64,000 nucleotides of DNA, taken from Bradyrhizobiaceae bacterium PARB1 (GTDB lineage: Bacteria > Pseudomonadota > Alphaproteobacteria > Rhizobiales > Xanthobacteraceae). The translations under genes and the position numbers were made by a program. The notes beneath the pieces were generated by a model. It saw only the letters and a program-made list of their open reading frames with translations. It made no database searches and had not been told where the DNA came from. This document shows positions 8,680-17,916 of the stretch, in pieces (positions within the stretch are counted from its first letter, which is position 1; every line of letters begins with the position of its first letter). The stretch is taken from positions 946,194-1,010,193 of the forward strand of contig NKIY01000001.1 of assembly GCA_002256345.1 (NCBI GenBank), given 5' to 3'.

Positions 8680-10017
8680 TCAGGCGGAAACGGCAGCGGC
8701 ACCGGGCGCGGCAAAACGGCTGGGCGGCCGGGCGAGGCCGAGATGGTCGCGAAGGGTGGTGCCCTCATAGTCGCGGCGGAAAATGCCGCGCTTCTGCAGC
8801 AAGGGGACGACTTCATCGACGAAACTGGCGAGGCCGCTCGGCAGCACGTCCGGCATCAGGTTGAATCCATCTGCGGCGCCTGCGGCAAACCACGCGGCGA
8901 TATCGTCAGCGATCTGCTCGGGCGTGCCGACGATGATGCGATGACCGACACCGCCGCCGAGCGCCTTGAGCAATTCGCGGACGGTGAGATTGCCCTTGCG
9001 CGCAAGGTTCACCGTGCCGTGGAACATGGTCTGGTTGGCATTCACCGGCACCGGCAGGTCCGGCAAGGGCTTGTCGAGATCGAGCAGATCCGGCGAGACC
9101 TGTAATGTGCCGGCGAGGCGCGACAGGCTGTACTGGATCGGCACCAGGTCCCACAATTCGTCCCGCCGTCGCTTGGCCTCGGCCTCGGTACCGCCGATCA
9201 CGGTGGCGAGGCCCGGCAGGATGACAATGGAATCCGATGGCCGCCCATAGGCGACCGCGCGCGATCGGAGATCGCGGGCATAGGCGACGCCATCTTCGAT
9301 GGATTGCGACAGCGTGAACACCGCTTCGGCCTGGGCCGCGGCGAGATCGCGGCCGTCGCTGGAGCCGCCGGCCTGTACGGTGACCGGCCGGCCCTGCGGC
9401 GAGCGCGGCACGTTGAGCGGGCCTTCGACATTGTAATGCGCACCGCGATGCTTGATCGCATGCACCCGCGACGTATCGACGAAGCGGGCCGATGCCTTGT
9501 CACCGATAAAGGCGTCGTCTTCCCAGCTGTCCCACAGCGCGTGGACGATCTCGACGAATTCCTTGGCGCGGTCGTAACGCGCCTTGTGCTCCAGCACCTG
9601 GGGCAGGCCGAAATTGCGGCCGGCGGCGGCATCGGCGGTCGTCACAGCATTCCAGCCGGTGCGGCCGCGGCTCGCGTGATCCAGTGTCGCGAAACGCCGG
9701 GCGATATTATAGGGCTCGTTATAGGTGGTGGAGGCCGTTGCGATCAGGCCGATATGCGTGGTGGCGGCAGCCACCGAGGCCAGAACGATGGTCGGCTCCA
9801 TGGACAGGAATGGCCGCAGATCGATGCGATCGGTCACCGCTGGCGTGTCGGCGAGGAAGATCGCGTCGAATTTGCCGCGTTCAGCGATTTTGGCGACATT
9901 GATGTAGTGCCCGACGTCGAAGAAGGCACCGGGATCGCTGTCCGGCAGGCGCCAGGCCGAGGCATAGACGCCGGAATGTAGCAGGTTCACATTGAGATGG
10001 AGTTTGCGCTTGCTCAT
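8680..10017 (-). CDS. LLM-class FMNH2-dependent monooxygenase (NtaA/SnaA/DszA family)
   Basis: A 445-residue luciferase-like TIM-barrel enzyme. Recognisable parts are LHLNVNLLHSG at the N-terminus, FDAIFLADTPAV, the TYNEPYNIARRFATLDHAS strand-helix unit and QAGGSSDGRDLAAAQAE. These place it with nitrilotriacetate monooxygenase A and DszA, two-component enzymes needing FMNH2 from a separate reductase. It lies 33 bp after a paralogue in the same operon. Probable job: cleavage of C-S or C-N bonds in scavenged organosulfur compounds. Confidence 0.87.
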   Translation of the reverse strand: MSKRKLHLNVNLLHSGVYASAWRLPDSDPGAFFDVGHYINVAKIAERGKFDAIFLADTPAVTDRIDLRPFLSMEPTIVLASVAAATTHIGLIATASTTYNEPYNIARRFATLDHASRGRTGWNAVTTADAAAGRNFGLPQVLEHKARYDRAKEFVEIVHALWDSWEDDAFIGDKASARFVDTSRVHAIKHRGAHYNVEGPLNVPRSPQGRPVTVQAGGSSDGRDLAAAQAEAVFTLSQSIEDGVAYARDLRSRAVAYGRPSDSIVILPGLATVIGGTEAEAKRRRDELWDLVPIQYSLSRLAGTLQVSPDLLDLDKPLPDLPVPVNANQTMFHGTVNLARKGNLTVRELLKALGGGVGHRIIVGTPEQIADDIAAWFAAGAADGFNLMPDVLPSGLASFVDEVVPLLQKRGIFRRDYEGTTLRDHLGLARPPSRFAAPGAAAVSA

Positions 10018-10050
10018 GGATCCTCTAGGCGGTAGCGGGGAGGGCGGCGT

Positions 10051-11442
10051 TCACTCGGCGGCGAGCGCGGGCGAGGGTGTCTGGCGAAAACTTGCGGCTG
10101 GATGCGGCGCCGCTAGACGCGCGCGCCCGGTGCCGAACAGTTTTTCGCGCAGCGTTCCGGGCTGGTAGGCGGCCTTGTAGAGACCGCGCCGTGTCAACTC
10201 CGGCACCAGCAGATCGACGATGTCCTCGAAGGTGCCGGGCGAGATGGCGAAAGCCAGATTGAGGCCGTCCACATCGGTGTCGCACACCCAGGCTTCGATC
10301 GCATCCGCGGCCTGTGCCGGCGTGCCCACGATGATCGGGCCGATCCCGCCGATGCCGACATGTTCGGCGACTTCGCGCACGGTCCATATGCGATCCGGAT
10401 CGGCACGGGTGATGTTGTCCATCGCCGTGCGGCCGGCCTCGTTGAGGACATGCTCGACCTTCTGGTCGAGGTCATAGGTGGAGAAATCGACGCCGGTCCA
10501 GCCGGACATCAGCGTCAGCGCGCCCTCGTGATTGATATAGCGGCGATAGTCTTCATGTTTCGCTCGCGCTTCCTCCTCGGTGCGGCCGAGAATGACCGTC
10601 ATGAGGCTGAAGATCAGGATTTCGGAAGGATCACGGCCGGCTTCGGCGGTGAGTACGCGGAGCGAGGCCACGCGCGGAGCGATGACCCTGGCGGATGGAC
10701 CGGAGATGAACACGCATTCGGCATGCCGGGCCGCGAACTGCTTGCCGCGCGGCGAGGAGCCCGCCTGATAGAGTACAGGCGTTCGCTGCGGGGAGGGCTC
10801 GGCGAGATGGATGGCATCCACCGTATAGTGCTGGCCGAAATGTTCTACGCGGTGCACACGTGAGGGATCGGTGAAGACGCCAGCCTTGCGATCGCGCAGC
10901 GCCGCATCGTCGTCCCAGCTGCTTTCCCAGAGTTTGTAGACCACCTCCATATATTCTTCGGCGACGTCGTAGCGGTCGTCATGCGCGGTCTGCTTCGCTT
11001 TGCCCATCCCACGGGCGGCGCTGTCGAGATAACCGGTGACGATGTTCCAGCCGATCCGTCCATCGGTGAGATGGTCGAGCGTGGAAATCCGCCGCGCGAA
11101 GGGATAGGGCGGCTCGTAGGACAGCGTGCAGGTGACGCCGAAGCCGAGATGGGTCGTGACCGATGCCATCGCGGACACCAGCATCAATGGGTCATTGACT
11201 GGCACCTGCGCGGCATTGCGCAAGGCCGCATCGACATTGCCGCCATAGACATCATACACGCCGAGCACATCGGCCAAGAACAGACCGTCGAAGCGGCCGC
11301 GTTCGAGCGTCTTGGCGAGATCGAGCCAATAGCTCAGGCGATTGTAGTCGCTGGAGCGATCGTCGGGATGGGTCCACAGACCCGGCGATTGGTGCGCGAC
11401 GCAGTTCATCGCGAAAGCGTTGAGACGGATCTGCCTGGTCAT
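10051..11442 (-). CDS. LLM-class FMNH2-dependent monooxygenase (NtaA/DszA family), second copy
   Basis: About 463 residues, with IRLNAFAMNCVAHQSPGLW, GRFDGLFLADVLGVYDVYGG, SYEPPYPFARRISTLDHLTDGRIGWNIVTGYLD cut by variable loops, and YQAGSSPRGKQFAARHAE. It is paralogous to the next gene downstream but clearly divergent, so the two probably differ in substrate. The start MTRQIRLN at 11442 has GGAG about seven bases upstream; the longer frame adds an Arg/Ser-rich tail unlike the family. It sits 31 bp after ssuD. Confidence 0.86.
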   Translation of the reverse strand: MTRQIRLNAFAMNCVAHQSPGLWTHPDDRSSDYNRLSYWLDLAKTLERGRFDGLFLADVLGVYDVYGGNVDAALRNAAQVPVNDPLMLVSAMASVTTHLGFGVTCTLSYEPPYPFARRISTLDHLTDGRIGWNIVTGYLDSAARGMGKAKQTAHDDRYDVAEEYMEVVYKLWESSWDDDAALRDRKAGVFTDPSRVHRVEHFGQHYTVDAIHLAEPSPQRTPVLYQAGSSPRGKQFAARHAECVFISGPSARVIAPRVASLRVLTAEAGRDPSEILIFSLMTVILGRTEEEARAKHEDYRRYINHEGALTLMSGWTGVDFSTYDLDQKVEHVLNEAGRTAMDNITRADPDRIWTVREVAEHVGIGGIGPIIVGTPAQAADAIEAWVCDTDVDGLNLAFAISPGTFEDIVDLLVPELTRRGLYKAAYQPGTLREKLFGTGRARLAAPHPAASFRQTPSPALAAE

Positions 11443-11473
11443 GCTGTGCTCCGTGGTTCGCAAGGCCTGGCGG

Positions 11474-12631
11474 CTAAGAGCGCGCGGATGGCTGGCGTCC
11501 GCCGAGCGGCTCGCCAAACGGGCCGGTATTGGCGCGTGCACGCCGGATTCCGGCACTCGGAGCCTTGTTCAGCAGCGGGAACACCAGTTCGGCGAAGCGA
11601 TAGGCTTCCTCCAGATGCGGGTAGCCGGACAGGATGAACGTATCGATGCCGAGGGCCTGATATTCGCGGATGCGGGCAGCCACGGTTTCGGGATCGCCGA
11701 CCAGGGCCGTACCGGCGCCTCCGCGCACGAGGCCGACGCCGGCCCATAGATTGGGGCTGACTTCGAGCTTGTCGCGCCGGCCGCCATGCAATTGCGACAT
11801 CCGCTGTTGGCCGACGGAATCCATCCGGCCGAGAATGCTCTGGGCCGATGCGATGGTCTCGTCGGTGAGGTGTGCGATCAGGTCGTCCGCTGCCTTCCAT
11901 GCCGCTTCATTGGTCTGGCGCACGATGACGTGCAACCGGATGCCAAAACTGATGCTACGTCCGCGCTGCTCCGCCAGCTTGCGGACGCGGCCGATCTTTT
12001 CGGCCACCTGATCCGGCGGCTCGCCCCAGGTCAGATATTTGTCCACCGTGTCGACCGCGACATCGATGCCGGCTTCGGACGAGCCGCCGAAATAGAAGGC
12101 CGGGCGCGGATCCTGCGCCGGCGGGTAGAGGATACGACCATCCTCGATGGTGATGTGTTTTCCCTGCACATTGACGGCTTCGCCCTTGAGGAGCTCGCCA
12201 TAGACATTGAGAAACTCGCGCGTCACCTCATAGCGTTCGTCGTGATCGAGGAAGATGCCGTCGCCGCGGTTCTCGGTGGCATCGCCGCCGGTGACGATAT
12301 TGATCAGCAGGCGACCATTGGTGAGGCGATCCAGTGTGGCGGTCATCCGCGCCGCGACCGTCGGCGATTGCAGCCCGGGCCTTACGGCGACGAGATAGCG
12401 GAGTTGCCTGGTCCATGGTGCGATCGCCGAGGCGATCACCCATGAATCCTCGCAGCTGCGGCCGGTCGGCAGCAACACGCCGTAATAGCCGAGCCTATCC
12501 GTAGCCTGCGCGATTTCGCGGAGATAGTCGAAGTCGACCTCGCGTGCGCCATGCGTGGTGCCGAGATGATGGCCGTCGCCGCTGGTGGGCAGAAACCAGA
12601 GAACCTTCAGATCGTCATTGGCTGCGGTCAT
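11474..12631 (-). CDS. ssuD: FMNH2-dependent alkanesulfonate monooxygenase SsuD
   Basis: About 385 residues. The start MTAANDDLK leads into [20 protein letters not shown], then [33 protein letters not shown] and [15 protein letters not shown], which are close to SsuD landmarks including the active-site region around the Cys and the GG-D loop. The reaction is oxidative release of sulfite and an aldehyde from alkanesulfonates, using FMNH2 and O2. The ATG overlaps the ssuA stop by four bases, so transport and desulfonation are coupled. No flavin reductase (SsuE) is encoded nearby. Confidence 0.92.
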   Translation of the reverse strand: MTAANDDLKVLWFLPTSGDGHHLGTTHGAREVDFDYLREIAQATDRLGYYGVLLPTGRSCEDSWVIASAIAPWTRQLRYLVAVRPGLQSPTVAARMTATLDRLTNGRLLINIVTGGDATENRGDGIFLDHDERYEVTREFLNVYGELLKGEAVNVQGKHITIEDGRILYPPAQDPRPAFYFGGSSEAGIDVAVDTVDKYLTWGEPPDQVAEKIGRVRKLAEQRGRSISFGIRLHVIVRQTNEAAWKAADDLIAHLTDETIASAQSILGRMDSVGQQRMSQLHGGRRDKLEVSPNLWAGVGLVRGGAGTALVGDPETVAARIREYQALGIDTFILSGYPHLEEAYRFAELVFPLLNKAPSAGIRRARANTGPFGEPLGGRQPSARS

Positions 12632-13596
12632 GGGGCGAGCGGTCCCGCGGCGTCGGCGATGGAGATCGCCTTGGGGATGAGACCGAGCGCGTAAAAAGCA
12701 TCGGCCACCTGCTGCTGTTCCGTGATCACCTGTCTGGTGACAGGCTTGATGCCGTAGGACTGGCGTTTCAGCGCGACTTCGAGAACCGGCACGGGCAGGC
12801 CGACGGACGGGCTGAGCTGCTCGGCCACCGCCTTGATGTCGCCCTTCGCCCAATCATCGACCTCACGCAGGGCTTCGAGAATTGTCTCGATCAGCTTCGG
12901 CTCGCTCTCCTGGAATTTTTGCGAGGCGAGATAGAACTGATAATTCCAGACGGTGTCGGTGCCATCAGCAAGCGTGCGGGCGCCGATGGCGGCTTCCGCG
13001 GCGGCCTGGAATGGATCCCAGATCACCCACGCATCGACCGCGCCGCGCTCGAAGGCAGCACGTGCGTCGGCAGGCGCGAGAAACACCGGCGTGATGTCGG
13101 CATATTTGACATTCGCCTTCTCCAGCGCCTTGACCAGGAGATAGTGGACGTTCGAGCCCTTGTTGAGCGCGACCTTCTTGCCTTTCAGGTCCGCCACGGA
13201 TTTTAGCGGACTATCCTTGGGAACGAGGATCGCTTCGCCCTTCGGTGCCGGCGGCTCGAAGGCGATGTAGCGGATCGGAGCGCCTGCGGCCTGCGCAAAG
13301 ATCGGCGGCGCTTCGCCGGTATTGCCGAAATCGAGTGCGCCGACATTAATGGCTTCGAGCAGAGCCGGCCCGGCATTGAATTCGCTCCATTTGACGCTGT
13401 AACCGAGCGCTTTCAGTTTCGGTTCGAGGCTGCCTTTGCTCTTCAGCAGCACGAGCTTGCCATATTTCTGGAAGCCGATGCGGACGGTCTTGTCCTGCGC
13501 ATGGACCGCTTTCGGTGAAATGGCTGATGCGATACCGACCGCAAGGGCGAGGCCTGCGCTGGTGAGTATCTTTGTCAAGCGTCGCCTGTTCAGCAT
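12628..13596 (-). CDS. ssuA: Aliphatic sulfonate ABC substrate-binding protein SsuA
   Basis: About 322 residues: Sec signal with cleavage at VHA-QD, then [37 protein letters not shown] and [14 protein letters not shown], all strong SsuA features. ATG 13596 (MLNRRRLTK) is favoured because the AGGAGA site lies about eight bases upstream of it but directly abuts the alternative ATG at 13602. It heads an operon with ssuD and three more oxygenases, yet no ssuB or ssuC follows. It must borrow an ATPase/permease, perhaps the pair at 21916-23492. Confidence 0.9.
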   Translation of the reverse strand: MLNRRRLTKILTSAGLALAVGIASAISPKAVHAQDKTVRIGFQKYGKLVLLKSKGSLEPKLKALGYSVKWSEFNAGPALLEAINVGALDFGNTGEAPPIFAQAAGAPIRYIAFEPPAPKGEAILVPKDSPLKSVADLKGKKVALNKGSNVHYLLVKALEKANVKYADITPVFLAPADARAAFERGAVDAWVIWDPFQAAAEAAIGARTLADGTDTVWNYQFYLASQKFQESEPKLIETILEALREVDDWAKGDIKAVAEQLSPSVGLPVPVLEVALKRQSYGIKPVTRQVITEQQQVADAFYALGLIPKAISIADAAGPLAP

Positions 13597-14084
13597 TGCC
13601 ATTTCTCCTGTCGCCGGTGTCTGCGTTTCAGCAGCCCGCATTACAGCGCCGGTTGGCAATCCTGGGAATTCCAAAGAGAAAGCGATCGCGATGCGATCGC
13701 ACTGTTGAATCCGGTACTTCGGAGAAGGTTGTACTTCACCTGGCATGCCGGTTGTCGTGGTCGATGCCCGCCACCTTCCGAGGTGACGTGCATTCATGAT
13801 GATAGGTCGGCATGCGAATGAAACGCGAGCTCATGTACCGAGACCTACAGTTGGGCTGCGGCATCGTAGGACCTGCCTGTCGAAGCGGAAGTGAGACGAA
13901 TGAAAATATTGCATAAGAAGCTTTGTCTTAAAGCCATAGAAAAAATCGATCGTTTCCACGCAGCATCTTGGATGCCGCGCGCTTGGGCGGGAGGTTGCGA
14001 GAGCATGAAGTTCTTATTTTCGGCGATGCGTTGACGGAAACTCATCTGTTCGAAGACATGCGGTCTCTCATTCAGGAGATTGTG
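13597..14084. promoter_or_regulatory. Divergent promoter region between ssuA and livK-type gene
   Basis: About 490 bp without a gene. It must hold promoters for the leftward sulfonate operon and the rightward Liv-type operon. Two copies of the self-complementary octamer GCGATCGC sit at 13682-13689 and 13693-13700, forming a near-palindrome; regulator unknown. AGGAG at 14074-14078 is the ribosome site of the rightward gene. Confidence 0.4.
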
Positions 14085-15284
14085 ATGAATTTCGGACGTT
14101 CGCTCATCGTCATTGCAAGCGCGGCTATCGCATTGCAGGTGAACCTCGTGCAGGCCCAAGAGACGCTCAAGATCGGCGCGCCGCTGCCATTGACGGGCGC
14201 GCTGGCCCCTGAAGGTGCCAAGCTTCGACAGGGCTACGAACTGTGGCTGGAAAAGGTGAATGCCGGCGGTGGCGTCAAGGTCGCCGACAAGAAGCTCAAA
14301 GTCGAACTCGTCTATCACGACTATCAGTCGACCACGCCGAAAGCCGTGCAACTGGCTGAGAAGCTGATCAGCGACGACAAGGTGGATTTCCTGTTCTCGC
14401 CCTTCGGTTCCGGCGCGGCCAAGGCAGTCAGCACGGTCGCGGAGAAGGCCGGTGTGCCGCTGCTCGCGTCGAGCGCTTCGTCGGCGGAAGTATTCGATCA
14501 GGGCTACAAGAACCTGTTCGGCCTCTACACTGACAATAGCACGTTCAGCGAGCCGCTGGCCGATCTCGTCAAGGCCAAGCTGCCCAACGTCAAGCGCGTC
14601 GCTATCCTCGCCCGTAACGATCTCTATCCGCTGTCGCTGGCCAACGAATTCGAGAAGAGCGCCAAGAAGCGCGGCCTGGAAGTCGTGTTCTTCGAGAAAT
14701 ATCCGATCGGGACGCTCGACCATTCGTCGGCGTTGACGCAGCTGCGTGCTGCCAAGCCGGACTGGGTAATCGTCACCGGCTATATCAACGACCTCATCCT
14801 CGCCCGCAAACAGGCCGGCGAACTCAAGGTCGGCGGACAGGTCTATACCCTGATCAACGGCCCGGCCTATCAGGAGTGGATCGATGCCGTCGGGCCGCTC
14901 GCCGAGAACGTGACCACGGCGAGCTGGTTTCATCCGGTGCTGAACTACAAGAGCGATGACGTGTTCGGCTCGACGCAGAATTTCGTTGCGCAGTTCAAGC
15001 AGAAGTACAATGGCGAGCCTGACTTCACCCAGGCGTCGGGCGCCGCCGTCGGCGTTATTCTGCAGCAGGCGATCGAGCGGGCCGGTTCGAAGGATCGCAA
15101 CGCCGTCCGGGCCGAACTCGTCAAGGGCGGCTTCAAGACCTTCTTTGCGCCGATCTCGTTCGGTCCGACCGGCATGGCGGATTCCTATACGCCGCCGGTT
15201 TACCAGATCCAGCAGGGCAAGGTGAAAGTGGTCTATCCCGCCGATATCGCAACCAGCGACTTCCGCGCCACCGCCGGCAATTGA
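14085..15284 (+). CDS. Branched-chain-type (LivK) ABC substrate-binding protein
   Basis: About 399 residues: Sec signal with cleavage near VQA-QE, then LKIGAPLPLTGALAPEGAKLRQGYELW and the periplasmic-binding fold of Leu/Ile/Val-type receptors (DFLFSPFGSGAAKAVSTVAEKA; VPLLASSASSAEVFDQGY). ATG 14085 has AGGAG six bases upstream. It is the first gene of a complete livK-H-M-G-F operon. Such receptors in this group of bacteria often bind amides, urea or aromatic acids, so branched-chain amino acids should not be assumed. Confidence 0.9.
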   Translation: MNFGRSLIVIASAAIALQVNLVQAQETLKIGAPLPLTGALAPEGAKLRQGYELWLEKVNAGGGVKVADKKLKVELVYHDYQSTTPKAVQLAEKLISDDKVDFLFSPFGSGAAKAVSTVAEKAGVPLLASSASSAEVFDQGYKNLFGLYTDNSTFSEPLADLVKAKLPNVKRVAILARNDLYPLSLANEFEKSAKKRGLEVVFFEKYPIGTLDHSSALTQLRAAKPDWVIVTGYINDLILARKQAGELKVGGQVYTLINGPAYQEWIDAVGPLAENVTTASWFHPVLNYKSDDVFGSTQNFVAQFKQKYNGEPDFTQASGAAVGVILQQAIERAGSKDRNAVRAELVKGGFKTFFAPISFGPTGMADSYTPPVYQIQQGKVKVVYPADIATSDFRATAGN

Positions 15285-15303
15285 TCGCATAACTGCATTT
15301 ACG

Positions 15304-15330
15304 GCCGTGGTGGCAAATAGCCGTCACGGC
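15304..15330 (+). promoter_or_regulatory. Intercistronic hairpin between livK and livH
   Basis: GCCGTGGTGGC (15304-15314) can pair with GCCGTCACGGC (15320-15330) across a five-base AAATA loop. This makes an 11-bp stem with two central G-U wobbles and no T-run after it. Hairpins at this place often protect or partly terminate the abundant binding-protein message relative to the permease genes. Confidence 0.5.
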
Positions 15331-15350
15331 TGCAGTCTTGAGGTTTCACC

Positions 15351-16217
15351 ATGTTGTGGGTTCAGGTTCTGGTCAACGGACTGGCATTGGGCGGGCTCTA
15401 TGCCTGTATCGCTGCCGGATTCTCGTTGGTCTGGGGTGTGCTCAATATCATCAATATCCTGCACGGCTCGCTGATCGTGCTGGGTGGATATCTCGCATTC
15501 TTTGCCCATCAGTCGTTCGGCGTGAATCCATTCTTGTTCGCGCCAGTGGCTGGCGCGATGACCTTTGTGCTCGGCTACGTCGTGCAACGCGTTGCCATCA
15601 ATCCGGTGATGGGGCGTCCGGTACTCATGACCCTGGTGCTCACCTTCGGGCTCAATCTCTTTCTCGACAACGCCATGCTGGCTGGTTTCAAGGCGGACTA
15701 TCGCAAGATCAATCTGGTGCCGCCGCTCGGCGTGTTCGAGCTGGGCGATATCATCGTCCCCATTGATCGCGTCTATGCGACGGCGGTCGGTCTTTTGCTG
15801 GTCCTTGCGCTGGCTGCATTGCTGCGCTTTACCCAGCTTGGTCGTGCCATTGTGGCCGTGCGCATGGACCGCGATGCCGCGGCACTGATGGGCATCGATG
15901 TGCGCCGGACATATGCGATCGCCTTTGCGCTGGGCACATTCATGGCTGGCTCGGCAGGCGCATTGTTGGCGGCGATCTTCCCGATTTCGCCGGTGTCCTC
16001 GGGCGGCTATCTCGGCAAAGCTTTTGTCATTTGCGTGCTCGGTGGCCTCGGTAGCATTCCCGGCGTCGTGGTCGGTGGCTTTGCGCTCGGCGTGATCGAA
16101 AGCTATGGCGCGATGTTTTTCGGGCCGGAGCATGCATTGACGCTGTCGTTCCTGTTGCTGCTCGTCCTGCTGGTTGTGAAGCCGACGGGACTGCTGGGTC
16201 GAAGGGCGTTCAACTGA
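15351..16217 (+). CDS. livH: Branched-chain-type ABC permease LivH
   Basis: A 288-residue polytopic permease (about eight membrane segments) with the LivH opening LVNGLALGGLYACIAAGFSLVWGV and the cytoplasmic coupling region GRAIVAVRMDRDAAALMGID. It forms the heterodimeric channel with LivM. Its stop overlaps the LivM ATG by one base (TGATG), showing tight coupling. Start as read, 66 bp after livK. Confidence 0.91.
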   Translation: MLWVQVLVNGLALGGLYACIAAGFSLVWGVLNIINILHGSLIVLGGYLAFFAHQSFGVNPFLFAPVAGAMTFVLGYVVQRVAINPVMGRPVLMTLVLTFGLNLFLDNAMLAGFKADYRKINLVPPLGVFELGDIIVPIDRVYATAVGLLLVLALAALLRFTQLGRAIVAVRMDRDAAALMGIDVRRTYAIAFALGTFMAGSAGALLAAIFPISPVSSGGYLGKAFVICVLGGLGSIPGVVVGGFALGVIESYGAMFFGPEHALTLSFLLLLVLLVVKPTGLLGRRAFN

Positions 16218-17167
16218 TGCTTATTCGTCTCGGGATCTCTCTAGCGCTGGTCATTGCTGCGGTTGGCTTGCTCGCATTCGGCGATAATTATGTGCTGCGG
16301 CTCGCCACCACGGTTGCGATGTATGCGACGCTGGCGGTGGCGTGGAACATTGTCGGTGGATTCTCAGGCTATCCGTCTTTCGCCACAGCGGCTTTCTTTG
16401 GTCTCGGTGCCTATGCGGGTGGTCTCGCATCTGTCGCCGGCGTGCCGATCGTTGCAGCCTGGATTGCCGCCGGCGTCCTCACCGCGGCTTTCGCGACCCT
16501 GCTTGGTCTCGCGATCCTGCATCTGCGTGGCCACTATTTCGCGATCGGAAGTCTGGTCGTCGCTGATGTGCTGCGCGAAGTGACAAATTCCTGGGTCTCG
16601 CTGACAGGCGGTGGCATGGGGCTCAATGTGCCGCTGCTCGGTGGCAGCACGGGGACGCAGGCGAAGATCTTCTTCGTGGCGATGGCGCTTCTCGCGCTGC
16701 TGGCGTTTCTGGTCTCGGTCTGGATCGATCGCTCACGGCTCGGCGTCGCGTTGCGCTGTATTGAGCAGAACGAGGATGCGGCTCAGGTCATCGGCATCGA
16801 TACAAGGCGGGCAAAGGTTGCAGGCTTTGCCGCATCCAGCCTGCTGGTCGGCATTGCTGGCGCGATCTATGCGTCTTGGGTGAACTATATCGATCCGTCC
16901 GACGTCTTCGACATCTCGCTGTCGGTCAAGCCGATCATCATGGCGCTGCTCGGCGGTGTCGGCACGCTCGCCGGCCCGGTCATCGGGGCATTTGCCTTCC
17001 TCGGGCTGGAGGAGCTGATCTGGCGCAACAGCCTGGAATTCCATGCGGGCTTCCTTGGGATTCTGGTGGTGTTGCTGGTGTTGTTCCTGCCGGGCGGTCT
17101 TGGCGCATTGCGCGGAAAGGGCGCGCTCTCCTGGATTTCAGGTCTGCTCGGGAGGTCCCAGAAATGA
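16217..17167 (+). CDS. livM: Branched-chain-type ABC permease LivM
   Basis: A 316-residue permease with the LivM signature segments AWNIVGGFSGYPSFATAAFFG, LGLAILHLRGHYFAIGSLVVAD and the EAA-like loop LGVALRCIEQNEDAAQVIGID. It completes the channel with LivH. The ATG overlaps the livH stop and its own stop overlaps the livG start (ATGA), so the genes are translated as a unit. Confidence 0.91.
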   Translation: MLIRLGISLALVIAAVGLLAFGDNYVLRLATTVAMYATLAVAWNIVGGFSGYPSFATAAFFGLGAYAGGLASVAGVPIVAAWIAAGVLTAAFATLLGLAILHLRGHYFAIGSLVVADVLREVTNSWVSLTGGGMGLNVPLLGGSTGTQAKIFFVAMALLALLAFLVSVWIDRSRLGVALRCIEQNEDAAQVIGIDTRRAKVAGFAASSLLVGIAGAIYASWVNYIDPSDVFDISLSVKPIIMALLGGVGTLAGPVIGAFAFLGLEELIWRNSLEFHAGFLGILVVLLVLFLPGGLGALRGKGALSWISGLLGRSQK

Positions 17168-17916
17168 GCGCGCTACTCTCACTCGACCATGTGTCGCGGC
17201 GCTTCAGTGGCCTGCTGGCGCTGGACGATGTCTCGGTTTCGCTCAAGCAGGGCGAGATTGTCGGACTGATCGGGCCCAATGGCGCCGGCAAGACGACATT
17301 CGTCAATGTGATCAGCGGCGTTCTGAAGCCGACATCGGGATCCGTCGACTTTCTGGGCCGGTCCATTGGTGGGCTGCGTCCCGATCTCGTCGCTCGCGCC
17401 GGCATCGCCCGAACGTTCCAGATCGTGCAACCGTTCCCGCGCATGACCGTGCGCGAGAACGTCGCCGCTGCCGCTCTGTTTGCCGGTAGTGTGCCGACAC
17501 GCGACGAGGCGGGACGCGACGCCGACGCGCATCTCGCATTTTGCGGGCTGACCCGCGAGGCCGACACGCCGGCTTCGTCGCTGACACTGGCCGGACGCAA
17601 GCGTCTTGAACTCGCCAAGAGTCTTGCGTCAAAACCAAAGCTTTTGCTGCTCGACGAGGTGAATGCCGGCCTCAACGCGGCGGAGATCGACGATGCCTTG
17701 CGATTGATTTCGGAGATCGCGGGGCGGGGGATCACGGTGCTGTTGATCGAGCATTTGATGAAAGTGGTGTCGCAATCCTGCAGCCGGCTGCTGGTATTGC
17801 ATCAGGGGCGGTTGATTGCGGATGGCCAGACCGCATCGGTGATGCAGGACCAACAGGTGATCGAGGCGTATCTCGGCCAACGCTATGCCCGTCTCAAGCA
17901 GGAGAGCGCGATATGA
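17164..17916 (+). CDS. livG: Branched-chain-type ABC ATPase LivG
   Basis: A 250-residue ATPase with Walker A GPNGAGKT (37-44), GIARTFQIVQPFPRMTVREN, and Walker B KLLLLDEVNAGLN. The canonical LSGGQ signature is replaced by LTLAGRKRLE, a variant within the range of LivG-type ATPases. ATG 17164 is chosen over a much longer frame because it overlaps the livM stop exactly. Confidence 0.91.
   Translation: MSALLSLDHVSRRFSGLLALDDVSVSLKQGEIVGLIGPNGAGKTTFVNVISGVLKPTSGSVDFLGRSIGGLRPDLVARAGIARTFQIVQPFPRMTVRENVAAAALFAGSVPTRDEAGRDADAHLAFCGLTREADTPASSLTLAGRKRLELAKSLASKPKLLLLDEVNAGLNAAEIDDALRLISEIAGRGITVLLIEHLMKVVSQSCSRLLVLHQGRLIADGQTASVMQDQQVIEAYLGQRYARLKQESAI

Noticed and set aside
7429-11442. A dibenzothiophene dszABC desulfurisation operon
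   Set aside because: The DszA- and DszC-like enzymes are present, but there is no DszB desulfinase; the operon starts with ssuA-ssuD, so general sulfonate/sulfone scavenging fits better.
13682-13700. Paired GCGATCGC octamers as a specific operator
   Set aside because: The octamer is self-complementary and common in high-GC DNA; two copies alone do not identify a regulator, so it is only noted within the promoter region.
13845-15290. 481-codon open frame on the minus strand
   Set aside because: It is antisense to the LivK-type gene, lacks motifs and has no ribosome site; the plus-strand protein is a clear receptor.
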